Assembly (NCBI GenBank): GCA_001543395.1
Contig: LPNG01000006.1
Coordinates: 1 to 64,000 of the forward strand
Length of the DNA: 64,000 bases
From: Candidatus Alcium sp. F082
GTDB lineage: Bacteria > Bacteroidota > Bacteroidia > Bacteroidales > F082
Reading direction: 5' to 3'
Position numbers and translations under genes: made by a program. The notes beneath the pieces are model-generated. The model did no database searches and was not told where the DNA came from. It saw nothing but the letters and a program-made list of their open reading frames with translations. Below, piece by piece: positions 8,751 to 17,440 of the stretch. Each line of letters starts with the position of its first letter. The stretch's first letter is position 1.

Positions 8751-9629
8751 ATGTCAGAGAAGAGCTCAAGCAGACGCCGTGTGGCAAGTTCCTATTTCAT
8801 GTCGATGATGAGTATCGCGTTGGTACTCTTCCTCTTAGGCGTGTTTTCCTTGCTCATGATGCATGCCCAGAAACTCTCCAACCACCTGAAGGAAAACATC
8901 GGTTTCGAGGTGGTGATGAACAGCAATGTGAAGGAAGCTAGTATACTCAAACTGAAAAAGGAACTCGACGAGATGCCTGGCGTGAAGTCGACGGAATACA
9001 TCACCAAGGAGGAGGCTATCAGCCGTTTGAGCGAAGACCTCGGCGAGGACTTTCTGCAATGGCTAGGCAACGAGGAGAACCCCTTGCTGCCCTCCATCGA
9101 CGTGCGCTTCAACGCCGACTATGCCAACAACGACAGCCTCAGCATCATCGAAGCGCAACTGCTCAAAGACCCCAACGTCAAGGAGATCTACTACCAGAAA
9201 TCCATGGTCAACTTGATCAACCAAAACGTCAAGCGCATCGGCTTCGCTTTGATGATAGCCAGCGCCGCCTTGCTCTTCATCGCCATCGCGCTGATACGTT
9301 ACACCTTGCGTCTCTCCATCTATTCCAAGCGCTTCCTGGTGCGCAGCATGTTGCTGGTGGGCGCCACCGCGTCATACATCCGTCGGCCTTTCATCAAGAG
9401 TGGCATCACCCAAGGCTTTTTCGGCGCTCTGATCGCTGACGCCATGCTGGCCTTGCTCCTCTATGGACTCATGAAACGGCTCCCCGAACTGACTTTAGTT
9501 CAAGACTATAGAATCATCATCGGCATTTTTGTCGGCATCATCGTGTTGGGCATCCTCCTCGGCGGACTCTCCACTCGCTCCGCTTTGGGTAGGTACCTCA
9601 AAGCCGATGTCGACCAATTATACGCTTAA
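8751..9629 (+). CDS. ftsX: Cell division protein FtsX (permease-like)
   Basis: The 292-aa protein has the FtsX layout. A cytoplasmic basic N terminus leads to TM1 (SIALVLFLLGVFSLLMM). A periplasmic domain of about 120 residues follows (ELDEMPGVKSTEYITKEEA), then three C-terminal TM segments typical of the MacB/FtsX permease domain. With FtsE, encoded elsewhere, it would couple septal peptidoglycan hydrolysis to division. It heads a same-strand run with DUF3098, uppP, truB and queA, an order familiar from Bacteroidota genomes. Confidence 0.9.
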   Translation: MSEKSSSRRRVASSYFMSMMSIALVLFLLGVFSLLMMHAQKLSNHLKENIGFEVVMNSNVKEASILKLKKELDEMPGVKSTEYITKEEAISRLSEDLGEDFLQWLGNEENPLLPSIDVRFNADYANNDSLSIIEAQLLKDPNVKEIYYQKSMVNLINQNVKRIGFALMIASAALLFIAIALIRYTLRLSIYSKRFLVRSMLLVGATASYIRRPFIKSGITQGFFGALIADAMLALLLYGLMKRLPELTLVQDYRIIIGIFVGIIVLGILLGGLSTRSALGRYLKADVDQLYA

Positions 9630-9630
9630 G

Positions 9631-9654
9631 GGTCCCTGAGCTTGTCGAAGGGCC
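9631..9654 (+). repeat. Family A palindromic repeat, copy 1
   Basis: A 24-bp element beginning GGTCCCTGAG and ending GTCGAAGGGCC lies just past the ftsX stop. It is inverted relative to copy 2 at 10786, so the two copies bracket DUF3098 and uppP. Other copies are at 17213, 19019, 37491, 52045 and 60344. Confidence 0.85.
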
Positions 9655-9684
9655 CATATTTCTAGACAACAAAAACAACATATT

Positions 9685-9954
9685 ATGGCAAAAGAAATAA
9701 AGAAAAAGGAAAACCTCGAAACCACTGACGAACAGAAAGTGATGCCCTTTGGCAGACAGAACTATATCATCGTGCTCATCGGCATTGCGCTGCTGGTCTT
9801 AGGCTTCATCCTGATGTTGGGCGGCGGCTCCAACGACCCCGATGTCTTCAACGAGAAGATGTTTGACTTCCAACACATCACCCTGTCGACCATTTTGATT
9901 CTGGCAGGCTTTGTCGTGGAAATCATAGCGATATTCTGGAGGGGTAAGAAATGA
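9685..9954 (+). CDS. DUF3098 small membrane protein
   Basis: The 89-aa protein has a charged N terminus, the family signature MPFGRQNYI at the start of TM1, then [14 protein letters not shown] and a second TM segment ending [11 protein letters not shown]. This is the complete DUF3098 pattern, found in Bacteroidota between ftsX and uppP. Function is unknown; position suggests a link to division or to undecaprenyl-phosphate recycling. Its stop overlaps the uppP start (ATGA, 9951-9954), implying translational coupling. Confidence 0.9.
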   Translation: MAKEIKKKENLETTDEQKVMPFGRQNYIIVLIGIALLVLGFILMLGGGSNDPDVFNEKMFDFQHITLSTILILAGFVVEIIAIFWRGKK

Positions 9955-10784
9955 GTTGGATTCAAGCTTTAATCTTAGGTATTCTTCAAGGCCTGACGGA
10001 ATACCTGCCCGTCAGTAGTAGCGGTCACCTCGCCATCGGCCAAGCCCTCTTCGGCCTTGACGACGGCTCTTCTAACCTCACCTTCACCGTCCTGCTCCAC
10101 GTGGCCACCGTGCTCAGCACCTTGGTCATCCTGTGGAAGGAGATCGTCTGGATCTTCAAGGACCTGTTTGCCAAACAATCGTGGCGCAAATATTGCAACC
10201 TGAACGACGGCACGAAATACGCCTTCAATATCCTCATCTCCATGATCCCAGTGGCCATCGTCGGCTTCTTCTTCAAGGACAAGGTGGAAGAGGTCTTCGG
10301 CTCAGGTCTGCTCATCGTGGGCATCATGCTGCTGGTGACGGCCTCGCTGCTCGCATTCTCCTATTTCTCCAAACCGCGACAGAAAGAGAACATCAGCGGC
10401 TGGCATGCCTTCATCATCGGTATCGCACAGGCTTGCGCCGTGATGCCGGGTCTGTCGCGCTCAGGCTCAACGATTGCCACGGGCTTGCTCCTCGGCAATA
10501 AAAAGGAAAAACTGGCCCAGTTCTCCTTCCTGATGGTCATTCCTCCCATCCTCGGCGAGGCTTTGCTCGATGTCAAAGACATCTTTGAAGTCGGCTTCAG
10601 CCAAGCCATGGACGGCATCTCGCCCGTTGCCGCCATCGTCGGCTTCCTTGCCGCTTTCATCTCTGGCTGCTTCGCCTGCAAGTGGATGATCAACATCGTG
10701 AAGAAAGGCAAGCTGATTTGGTTTGCCGTGTATTGCGCTATTGTGGGTATTTTGGCCATTGTGTTACCGTATGTTCTTAATTAA
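9951..10784 (+). CDS. uppP: Undecaprenyl-diphosphatase UppP (BacA)
   Basis: The 277-aa polytopic protein carries both BacA signatures: [16 protein letters not shown] near the N terminus and [17 protein letters not shown] at about residues 165-181. It dephosphorylates undecaprenyl pyrophosphate at the inner membrane, recycling the lipid carrier for peptidoglycan and surface glycans, and can confer bacitracin tolerance. Length and motifs are normal. It is coupled to the upstream DUF3098 gene by a 4-nt overlap. Confidence 0.95.
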   Translation: MSWIQALILGILQGLTEYLPVSSSGHLAIGQALFGLDDGSSNLTFTVLLHVATVLSTLVILWKEIVWIFKDLFAKQSWRKYCNLNDGTKYAFNILISMIPVAIVGFFFKDKVEEVFGSGLLIVGIMLLVTASLLAFSYFSKPRQKENISGWHAFIIGIAQACAVMPGLSRSGSTIATGLLLGNKKEKLAQFSFLMVIPPILGEALLDVKDIFEVGFSQAMDGISPVAAIVGFLAAFISGCFACKWMINIVKKGKLIWFAVYCAIVGILAIVLPYVLN

Positions 10785-10785
10785 C

Positions 10786-10809
10786 GGCCCTTCGACAGGC
10801 TCAGGGACC
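10786..10809 (-). repeat. Family A palindromic repeat, copy 2
   Basis: The sequence GGCCCTTCGACAGGCTCAGG plus four bases lies between the uppP stop and the truB start, ending 6 nt before ATG 10816. It therefore occupies the place where the truB ribosome binding region would be. Confidence 0.85.
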
Positions 10810-10815
10810 TGAACC

Positions 10816-11565
10816 ATGAAAATGTTTAACTTCGAAGAAGGCGAGGTCATCCTCATCGACAAACCGCTGGACTGGACGTCGTTCGACACGGTCAACTTCA
10901 TCCGTTCCTTGCTCAACCGTTGCTACGGCATCCGCAAGCTGAAGGTTGGTCATGCTGGCACTTTAGACCCATTGGCGACAGGGCTGCTCATCCTCTGCAC
11001 GGGCAAGATGACCAAGCAAATCGACAACTATCAGGCGCAGGTGAAGACCTACACGGGCACCATCCTGCTCGGCCAGACCACCCCGACCTTCGACTTGGAG
11101 AGCGAGCCTAATGCCTTCTTTCCCACCGACGGCATCACGCCGGAACAGATTGAAGCCGCACGACAACAGTTCATCGGCGACTTGAAGCAATATCCGCCCA
11201 AGTATTCCGCTATCAAAATCAAAGGGAAACGCGCCTTCGACTATGCCCGCTCCGACGAAGAAATCGAACTGAAAGCCCGTGATGTCCGTATCGACGACTT
11301 CAAACTGAACCTCGACCGCTTCCCTGAATTGGACTTTGAGGTCACTTGCAGCAAAGGCACCTACATCCGCAGCCTCGCCAACGACTTCGGCAAGGCCTTG
11401 GGCAACGGCGCCTGTCTCACTGCGTTAAGACGTACACGCATTGGTGACTTCAAGGTTGAAGATGCATGGCCTCTCGAAAAGCTGAGACAGCACATTGTTG
11501 ACACCGGCGATGCCTATAAGGCATGGAAGAAAGAACAAGAAGAAAAAGAGCAAAAACAAGGCTGA
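10816..11565 (+). CDS. truB: tRNA pseudouridine(55) synthase TruB
   Basis: The 249-aa enzyme has the catalytic motif GHAGTLDPLATG (nucleophilic Asp), the downstream KxYTGTILLG segment and the TYIRSLANDFG motif. It makes pseudouridine 55 in the T loop of tRNAs. A Lys/Glu-rich tail (KKEQEEKEQKQG) follows the catalytic domain. A second Met two codons later (10822) could also be the start; 10816 is kept. A family A repeat sits directly upstream. Confidence 0.93.
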   Translation: MKMFNFEEGEVILIDKPLDWTSFDTVNFIRSLLNRCYGIRKLKVGHAGTLDPLATGLLILCTGKMTKQIDNYQAQVKTYTGTILLGQTTPTFDLESEPNAFFPTDGITPEQIEAARQQFIGDLKQYPPKYSAIKIKGKRAFDYARSDEEIELKARDVRIDDFKLNLDRFPELDFEVTCSKGTYIRSLANDFGKALGNGACLTALRRTRIGDFKVEDAWPLEKLRQHIVDTGDAYKAWKKEQEEKEQKQG

Positions 11566-11567
11566 CA

Positions 11568-11579
11568 ATCAGCTGATTA
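11568..11579. repeat. 12-bp perfect palindrome after truB
   Basis: AATCAGCTGATT lies 2 nt after the truB stop, without a T-run. It is too short to call a terminator; it may be a weak hairpin or a protein site. Confidence 0.35.
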
Positions 11580-11590
11580 AGAAAAAACAC

Positions 11591-11621
11591 TTGACAAAAT
11601 TTCGATTTTGTCGTATCTTTG
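11591..11621 (+). promoter_or_regulatory. queA promoter with an inverted repeat in its spacer
   Basis: A TTG at 11591-11593 (-33) and TATCTTTG at 11614-11621 (-7) are spaced by 20 bp, the best full Bacteroidota promoter in the window. The spacer holds a perfect 8-bp inverted repeat, GACAAAAT-TTCG-ATTTTGTC (11593-11612), which could be an operator. The leader to ATG 11661 is about 35 nt; no preQ1 riboswitch fold was recognised in it. Confidence 0.7.
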
Positions 11622-11660
11622 TAGTTTGTATCAATCGAAAAGCAACAATAACAGCATAAA

Positions 11661-12710
11661 ATGAAACTCTCACAATTCAAATTTAACTTGCCGAGTGAGC
11701 TCATCGCGCTGCAACCTACGCAAAACCGCGATGAAGCCCGCTTGATGGTCGTCGACCGCAGAACGGGTAAAATCGAACACCGCATTTTCAAGGACCTGGT
11801 GGATTATGTTAAAGACGGCGACGTGTTCGTCATTAATAATACTAAGGTGTTTCCTGCCAAGCTCTATGGCGAGAAGGAAAAGACCGGTGCCAAGATCGAA
11901 GTGCTGCTGCTCCGCGAGTTGGACCACGAGAGCCGCCTTTGGGATGTGCTCGTCGACCCTGCCCGTAAGATCCGTATTGGCAACAAACTCTACTTTGGCG
12001 ACGGTGACGAGCTGGTGGCCGAGGTCATCGACAACACCACCTCGCGTGGCCGCACGCTGCGTTTCCTTTACGACGGCACCTACGACGAGTTCAAGAAGAC
12101 CCTCTCTTCGCTCGGCCACACGCCCATCCCGAAGGAACTCAACCGTGAGGAACGCCCCGAAGACGCCGAGGACTTCCAGACCATCTACGCCAAGGTGGAA
12201 GGCGCCGTTTCGGCTCCCACTGCTGGCATGCACTTCAGCAAGATCCTGATGAAACGCCTCGAGATTGTGGGCGCCTCTTTCGCCGAGCTGACCCTGCATC
12301 CCGGCATGGGCAACTTCCGCGACATTGAGGTGGAAGACCTCACCAAGCACAAACCTGACTCGGAGGAGATGTATATCGACGAAGAGTGCTGCACCTTGGT
12401 CAACGAGGCCAATGCACGTCACAACAACGTGTTTGCCGTGGGTACCACCTCGCTGAAGGCCCTCGAAACGGCTATGACCATCGGGGGTAAGATCAAGCCC
12501 TACAAAGGCTGGACGAACAAGTTCATCTTCCCGCCTTACACCTTCTCGGTGGCCAACTGCATGATCACCAACTTCCACCTGCCCAAATCGCCCATGATGA
12601 TGGAGGTGGCCGCCTTCGCTGGCTACGACGTGCTGATGAAGGCGTATAAGGAAGCCATCGCACAGAAGTACCGCTTCTTCACCTATGGCGACGCGATGTT
12701 GATTATTTAA
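11661..12710 (+). CDS. queA: S-adenosylmethionine:tRNA ribosyltransferase-isomerase QueA
   Basis: The 349-aa protein matches QueA along its length: [23 protein letters not shown] at the start (shown in part), [12 protein letters not shown], the central APTAGMHFS and [10 protein letters not shown] motifs, and C-terminal [18 protein letters not shown]. It transfers the ribose of SAM to preQ1 in tRNA, the penultimate step of queuosine synthesis. It has its own strong promoter and is followed by glyS after a 61-bp AT-rich repeat. Confidence 0.95.
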   Translation: MKLSQFKFNLPSELIALQPTQNRDEARLMVVDRRTGKIEHRIFKDLVDYVKDGDVFVINNTKVFPAKLYGEKEKTGAKIEVLLLRELDHESRLWDVLVDPARKIRIGNKLYFGDGDELVAEVIDNTTSRGRTLRFLYDGTYDEFKKTLSSLGHTPIPKELNREERPEDAEDFQTIYAKVEGAVSAPTAGMHFSKILMKRLEIVGASFAELTLHPGMGNFRDIEVEDLTKHKPDSEEMYIDEECCTLVNEANARHNNVFAVGTTSLKALETAMTIGGKIKPYKGWTNKFIFPPYTFSVANCMITNFHLPKSPMMMEVAAFAGYDVLMKAYKEAIAQKYRFFTYGDAMLII

Positions 12711-12716
12711 ATGAGG

Positions 12717-12751
12717 AATTGATAATTGACAATTGACAATTGATAATTGAG
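12717..12751. repeat. Tandem AATTGA/TAATTGACAATTG simple repeat
   Basis: Overlapping copies of AATTGATAATTGACAATTG-type sequence fill the queA-glyS gap. Such repeats form weak AT-rich palindromes. No T-box or other RNA leader for glyS was recognised. Confidence 0.6.
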
Positions 12752-12771
12752 AATTTTTAAGAATTACGATA

Positions 12772-14295
12772 ATGAACCAAGAAGATTTTTTCAAGAAGAT
12801 AACCGCTCATGCGAAGGAATACGGTTTCATTTTCCCTTCGAGCGAGATTTATGACGGACTGTCGGCTGTCTATGACTACGGCCAAAACGGCGTGGAGCTG
12901 AAGAAGAACATCCGCGAATACTGGTGGAAGGCCATGGTGCAGATGCACGAGAACATTGTCGGCATCGACGCCGCCATCTTCATGCACCCCACCACCTGGA
13001 AGGCCTCGGGACACGTCGACGCCTTCAACGACCCGCTCATCGACAACCGCGATAGCAAGAAACGCTACCGCGCCGATGTGCTCGTCGAGGACTATATGGC
13101 CAAGATTGAGGAGAAGATTAATAAAGAGGTGGAGAAAGCCCGCAAACGTTTCGGCGATGCCTTCAACGAGGAGCAATTTGTGACCACCAACCCCCGCGTC
13201 CTCGAGCACAAGGCCAAGATTGAGGAAATCAGCCACCGCCTGTATGGCGCCATGGAAAAGAATGACCTCGACGCCATCAAGCAGCTCATCCTCGACCTGG
13301 AGATCGTCTGCCCCATCAGCGGCACCCGCAACTGGACTGATGTGCGTCAGTTCAACCTGATGTTTGCCACCAAGATGGGCAGCGTGGCCGATGGCTCCGA
13401 CACCATCTACTTGCGTCCCGAGACGGCTCAGGGCATCTTCGTCAACTACCTCAATGTTCAGAAGACCGGCCGCATGAAGATCCCGTTCGGCATCGCCCAG
13501 ACCGGCAAGGCCTTCCGTAACGAAATCGTGGCCCGTCAGTTCATCTTCCGCATGCGCGAGTTCGAGCAGATGGAGATGCAGTTCTTCGTACGTCCTGGCA
13601 CGGAGCTTGAATGGTTCCAACACTGGAAGCAAGAACGCCTCGCTTGGCACCTCTCCTTGGGTCTGCCCGCCGAGAAATACCGTTTCCACGACCATGAGAA
13701 GCTGGCCCACTATGCCAACGCCGCCACCGACATCGAGTTCGACTTCCCCTTCGGCTTCAAGGAGCTGGAAGGCATTCACAGCCGCACCGACTTCGACCTC
13801 TCGGCCCATGCCAAATACTCGGGCAAGAAACTCCAGTACTTCGACCCCGACACCAACGAGAGCTACACGCCTTACGTCATCGAGACCTCCATCGGCCTCG
13901 ACCGTATGTTCCTCGCCATGTTCAGCAATGCCTTCACCGAGGAGAAGCTGGAAGACGGATCGGAGCGCGTGGTGCTGAAGCTGCCGGCCATCCTTGCACC
14001 TTACAAGGTCGCCGTGCTGCCCTTGGTCAAGAAAGACGGTCTGCCGGAGAAGGCCCGCGAGATCATCGACTCGCTGAAGGCCGACTTCATGTGCCAATAC
14101 GAGGAGAAAGACTCCATCGGCAAGCGCTACCGTAGACAAGATGCCATCGGCACGCCGATGTGTGTCACGGTGGATAACGACACCTTGGTCGATAACACCG
14201 TCACCGTGCGCGACCGCGACACGATGCAGCAGGTGCGCGTCCCAATCGACAACCTGCGCAGCATGATTTTTGACGAATTGAAGCCGAAAAAATAA
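12772..14295 (+). CDS. glyS: Glycine--tRNA ligase (alpha2 type)
   Basis: The 507-aa protein is a eukaryote/archaea-like class II glycyl-tRNA synthetase, not the alpha2-beta2 type. It shows GFIFPSSEIYDGLSAVYDYG, the motif 2 region RPETAQGIFVNY with IAQTGKAFRNEI, and motif 3 around SIGLDRMFLAM. A C-terminal anticodon-binding domain begins at APYKVAVLPLVKK. It charges tRNA-Gly in the cytoplasm. The start is ATG 12772. A perfect hairpin overlaps its stop codon. Confidence 0.95.
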   Translation: MNQEDFFKKITAHAKEYGFIFPSSEIYDGLSAVYDYGQNGVELKKNIREYWWKAMVQMHENIVGIDAAIFMHPTTWKASGHVDAFNDPLIDNRDSKKRYRADVLVEDYMAKIEEKINKEVEKARKRFGDAFNEEQFVTTNPRVLEHKAKIEEISHRLYGAMEKNDLDAIKQLILDLEIVCPISGTRNWTDVRQFNLMFATKMGSVADGSDTIYLRPETAQGIFVNYLNVQKTGRMKIPFGIAQTGKAFRNEIVARQFIFRMREFEQMEMQFFVRPGTELEWFQHWKQERLAWHLSLGLPAEKYRFHDHEKLAHYANAATDIEFDFPFGFKELEGIHSRTDFDLSAHAKYSGKKLQYFDPDTNESYTPYVIETSIGLDRMFLAMFSNAFTEEKLEDGSERVVLKLPAILAPYKVAVLPLVKKDGLPEKAREIIDSLKADFMCQYEEKDSIGKRYRRQDAIGTPMCVTVDNDTLVDNTVTVRDRDTMQQVRVPIDNLRSMIFDELKPKK

Positions 14296-14308
14296 TGTTT
14301 TTCGGCTT
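14281..14308 (+). terminator. Hairpin enclosing the glyS stop codon
   Basis: AAGCCGAAAAA and TTTTTCGGCTT form a perfect 11-bp stem with the loop ATAATG, so the TAA stop (14293-14295) is in the loop. The U-rich run is inside the 3' arm rather than after it, so termination strength is uncertain. Confidence 0.55.
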
Positions 14309-14333
14309 GTAGGGACGCATTGAATGCGTCTCT
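14309..14333. repeat. Family E palindromic repeat, copy 1
   Basis: GTAGGGACGCATTGAATGCG followed by TCTCT carries the inner palindrome GCATTGAATGC. The same outline (GTAGAGAC...GTCTTTAC) with a different inner palindrome is at 54802-54831. Confidence 0.7.
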
Positions 14334-14355
14334 CATGATAGACAATCCCATAGAC

Positions 14356-14409
14356 AACGGTTGGATTTCGATTTTGCAACAAATTGAAATCCAACCGTTT
14401 ATTTTTTTT
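14356..14409 (+). terminator. Strong Rho-independent terminator
   Basis: A 14-bp perfect stem (AACGGTTGGATTTC, 14356-14369, with GAAATCCAACCGTT, 14386-14399) is followed by a T-rich run. It isolates the housekeeping run from the T9SS cargo genes. Confidence 0.85.
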
Positions 14410-14410
14410 G

Positions 14411-14488
14411 TATATTTGCGACATGATAGACAAGGCCGCTTAGGGGCTTGACAAGTTGTTTTTCGTTTGGAGAAATGTTATATTTTTG
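14411..14488 (+). promoter_or_regulatory. Two candidate promoters before the first tandem T9SS gene
   Basis: TATATTTG (14411-14418) and TATTTTTG (14481-14488) both match the -7 box. The second gives a leader of about 44 nt to ATG 14537. The first would start a transcript 70 nt further up; no RNA gene was recognised between them. Confidence 0.5.
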
Positions 14489-14536
14489 CTTTGCAAACCT
14501 CAAAAACGAAACAATAACAATTAAAAACCTAATACT

Positions 14537-17332
14537 ATGAAAAAGATTCTCGCAATCACATTATTAATGGCTATGGCCTTGTGCGGAATGGGGCAAGCAA
14601 TCCATTTCGATTTCTCCATCACCAATTCGACGGGTTACGAAATCTATTACCGCATTACAGACACAGACCTTCATCAAGTGGTGGTCACCTATCCATGCCA
14701 AAACGGCGACAATTACTGGTGGGGTTACGACAAACCCGAAGGCAAGCTCATCCTTATGGATACCGTGACTTATAATGGCACAGACTACACCCTCGTCGGC
14801 ATCGACGACTATGCTTTCTGTGGTTGCTCGGGATTGCGGGGCACATTCGAATTCCCTGAGTCCATTCAGACTATCGGCGCGGGTGCCTTCAAAGGTTGCT
14901 CCAACCTGAGCGGCAATCTTGCCATTCCTAGTGTTTTGACCCGAATTGAAGACGAAGCCTTTTCAGGATGCGCTTCCTTTACAGGCAAACTCGCCCTCCC
15001 CGACTCCATCCAATATGTGGGTAACCAAGCGTTTCTCAACTGTTCTGGTTTCAGAGGAATGATGATGCTTCCCGCAAGTTTGTCATTCATAGGAGAACAA
15101 GCCTTCAAAGGCGTAGCCTCCATCAACGCCATTAGCATTAAGGCGAAAAACGTTCCAACAACAGCAGCCAGTGCCTTCGACGAAATCCCAACATGGATTA
15201 CGATCAACGTGCCTTACGACATGAAAGAAGCCTACCAAAACACTCCTGGCTGGTCACGTTTTACCAGCAACATAGTTGAAAAATCCATTTGGACTGGCAA
15301 TGCCGAGCCTTGGACGAAAGGCAATGGCACCACCGACGACCCTTATCTCATAGAGTCTGCCGAAAACTTGGCTTGGTTGGCTAAGTCGGTCAATGAAAGG
15401 TTGGATTTGGAAATTGGTACTGGATGGAGTATGGGTGGTGGATCTTGGCCAGTTTACACTTTCCATGATATAAACGTTTATCAAGACACCTGTTTCCGTA
15501 TGGTCATTGACATAGATTTGAATAAAGGATCTATAGCATGGGCATCTATTGGAAATACACATACCATCGATGAGAATGTGTACAATGATGGAGAAATAAA
15601 TGCACCACACTATCAAAACCATCAAGGTTATTATTACACATATTTTTGTGGCCAATTCGACGGGAATAACCATGTCATCTCAAAAGCGCATTACTATTCC
15701 TCAAAAGAAAACATCGGGCTTTTCGGCATCATCGACAATGCCATAGTGAGCAACCTGACCATTGATGATCTGCTTGCCCATCCTTATTATGGCTATACTA
15801 TTGGAGGACTGGCAGCCAGAGCTAATAATTCCATCCTATACAATTGTCACACAAGAGGGGTGATTTATAATAGTGATACTGGTGGTGGCATTGTAGGGAT
15901 TGCCAACAAATGCCGAATTGAACGCTGCTCGGCTCAAATTGACTTTACTGGCTCACGTGTAGGTGGCATTGCAGGCATTTTTGTTTGTGATTCTACAAGG
16001 ACTTACTCTGACGGTATGTTTCATTGTAGTTATGTTGGCAATATCAATAGTGCCCCGCTTGTAGGTGGTATTGTGGGCTTATGCCGTAGCGTTTCAGAAG
16101 GTACGGGGAACGTTCATATTGAGAATTGCTTTAGTAGAGGCACTATAACGAAGGATTATGAATCCGATCCGGGTCCTACCTATGGTGGCCAAAGTATTAA
16201 TACCACTGATAATAAATTGGGAGGAATTGTCGGCGAGGTGGAAAGCATTGACACCTTGTTCATCTTGAATTGTTACAGCAATGATACCATCACGAGTATC
16301 CCAGCCCATTATGGTAATGCCAAATACTATGCAGGAGGAATTCTTGCCACTGCGGATGTCACCACCTCCCTTTACATCAAGAATTGCTACCACGCTGGTC
16401 CCATATCATCAAGAAACAAAGGCGGCATCCTTGCCCAAAACACCAACATGACCATTGTCAGAAACTGCTTTTTCGACAAAACCGTTGCCCCCGACGACGG
16501 CTTCGGCCTCCCGCTTGAAAGCGACTACATGAAGACAGAGGCTTTCGTCCAACAACTCAACAACGGAAGTTCGGTCTTCAGGATGGATACTGAACCTTAC
16601 GAAAACGACGGTTATCCCATCTTCGGCACCGACGGTCTCATCTTTGTCGGCGCGGAATGGTACTACCAAATCCAAAACGAGGATGGCAGCATCGCCTATC
16701 AGCACCTGCAATGTGTGGGCGACACGACCATCGGCAACGAGCGACCGAAAATCATCGTCCGCACCAACACCATCTACGACAGAAACGAACATACCGAGGT
16801 GACACATGAATATGTCTATGAAGAAAACGGCGTGGTTTATTGGTGGAACAAAACCTTGGATAAATTCACCGTTTTATATGATTTCAGTGCCGAAGTGGGC
16901 GACGAATGGACCATTGAGGTGGGCAACGAAACCATCACTACAAAGGTCTATGCCACGGAGGTGCAATACATCGGCGGCATCCCTTACAAGAAACTGACCA
17001 TCGCCGACCCCAACGAGACCTTCAACGGAAACCTCTTGAGCACCATTGGACATTCCACCAGCTTTTTCCCCGAAAAACTGATGAACCAAGGCAAAGGCTT
17101 CCGCGTGGAGGGTTTGCGCTGCTATTGGCTCAATGGCGATTTGATTCTGAAAACCACCAACGACGACTGCGATGCCATCTATGCCGAACTGCATAATGGT
17201 ATTAATGAGGACGGCCCTTCGACAGGCTCAGGGACCTTCACAGTGTATCCTAATCCAACAGACGGTATTTTGAACCTACCGCATCATCAATCTCATGGGC
17301 CAAACCTTGCACACTGGCAATATTTCGGCTGA
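14537..17332 (+). CDS. BspA-type LRR and GLUG-repeat surface protein, sorting domain frameshifted
   Basis: The 931-aa reading frame starts with a signal peptide (MKKILAITLLMAMALCGMG). Residues about 90-225 hold BspA/LRR_5 repeats (IDDYAFCGCSGLRG, IGAGAFKGCSNLSG, IEDEAFSGCASFTG). Residues about 250-700 are GLUG-like repeats (GGIVGIANKCRIERC, GGIAGI, GGIVGEVES). A unique domain of about 170 residues follows, shared with the next gene. The T9SS domain begins at TVYPNPTDGIL, after which the frame is lost and ends at TGA 17330-17332. The next frame (+1) continues RIINLMGQTLHTGNISAE and SLPSGMYFISVGGQTVKFVVK to TAA 17418-17420. A family A repeat (17213-17236) is read in frame as GPSTGSG. Without the shift the product lacks a working C-terminal signal. 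Confidence 0.8.
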   Translation: MKKILAITLLMAMALCGMGQAIHFDFSITNSTGYEIYYRITDTDLHQVVVTYPCQNGDNYWWGYDKPEGKLILMDTVTYNGTDYTLVGIDDYAFCGCSGLRGTFEFPESIQTIGAGAFKGCSNLSGNLAIPSVLTRIEDEAFSGCASFTGKLALPDSIQYVGNQAFLNCSGFRGMMMLPASLSFIGEQAFKGVASINAISIKAKNVPTTAASAFDEIPTWITINVPYDMKEAYQNTPGWSRFTSNIVEKSIWTGNAEPWTKGNGTTDDPYLIESAENLAWLAKSVNERLDLEIGTGWSMGGGSWPVYTFHDINVYQDTCFRMVIDIDLNKGSIAWASIGNTHTIDENVYNDGEINAPHYQNHQGYYYTYFCGQFDGNNHVISKAHYYSSKENIGLFGIIDNAIVSNLTIDDLLAHPYYGYTIGGLAARANNSILYNCHTRGVIYNSDTGGGIVGIANKCRIERCSAQIDFTGSRVGGIAGIFVCDSTRTYSDGMFHCSYVGNINSAPLVGGIVGLCRSVSEGTGNVHIENCFSRGTITKDYESDPGPTYGGQSINTTDNKLGGIVGEVESIDTLFILNCYSNDTITSIPAHYGNAKYYAGGILATADVTTSLYIKNCYHAGPISSRNKGGILAQNTNMTIVRNCFFDKTVAPDDGFGLPLESDYMKTEAFVQQLNNGSSVFRMDTEPYENDGYPIFGTDGLIFVGAEWYYQIQNEDGSIAYQHLQCVGDTTIGNERPKIIVRTNTIYDRNEHTEVTHEYVYEENGVVYWWNKTLDKFTVLYDFSAEVGDEWTIEVGNETITTKVYATEVQYIGGIPYKKLTIADPNETFNGNLLSTIGHSTSFFPEKLMNQGKGFRVEGLRCYWLNGDLILKTTNDDCDAIYAELHNGINEDGPSTGSGTFTVYPNPTDGILNLPHHQSHGPNLAHWQYFG
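17213..17236 (-). repeat. Family A repeat inside a coding region, copy 3
   Basis: The element is translated as G-P-S-T-G-S-G-T immediately before the T9SS sorting domain. The frame and orientation are the same as in the copies at 19019 and in polA. Confidence 0.9.
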
Positions 17333-17420
17333 AACACAACAGATTGACATTACCAGTTTGCCCAGTGGCATGTATTTCATCAGCGTGGGCGGACAGACCG
17401 TGAAATTTGTTGTAAAATAA
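17333..17420 (+). pseudogene. Frameshifted remainder of the T9SS sorting domain, gene 1
   Basis: In the +1 frame the sequence from about 17281 to TAA 17418-17420 encodes an intact end of a type A sorting domain (NLMGQTL, AETQQIDITSLPSGMYF, VKFVVK). Joining it to the upstream frame needs one +1 shift between 17262 and 17290. Confidence 0.8.
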
Positions 17421-17440
17421 ACCATCAAAAACCTAATACC

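Noticed and set aside
9631-10809. Composite transposon formed by the inverted family A copies
   Set aside because: There is no transposase, the enclosed genes are conserved housekeeping genes in normal order, and the repeat occurs singly elsewhere.
11622-11660. preQ1 riboswitch in the queA leader
   Set aside because: The leader is only about 35 nt and no H-type pseudoknot or C-rich aptamer loop could be drawn.
12711-12771. T-box leader before glyS
   Set aside because: The sequence is a simple AATTGA repeat with no specifier loop or T-box motif; T-boxes are rare outside Firmicutes and some Actinobacteria.
12757-14433. Minus-strand open frame of 558 codons opposite glyS
   Set aside because: It is the antisense shadow of a strongly conserved synthetase; no protein features were seen.
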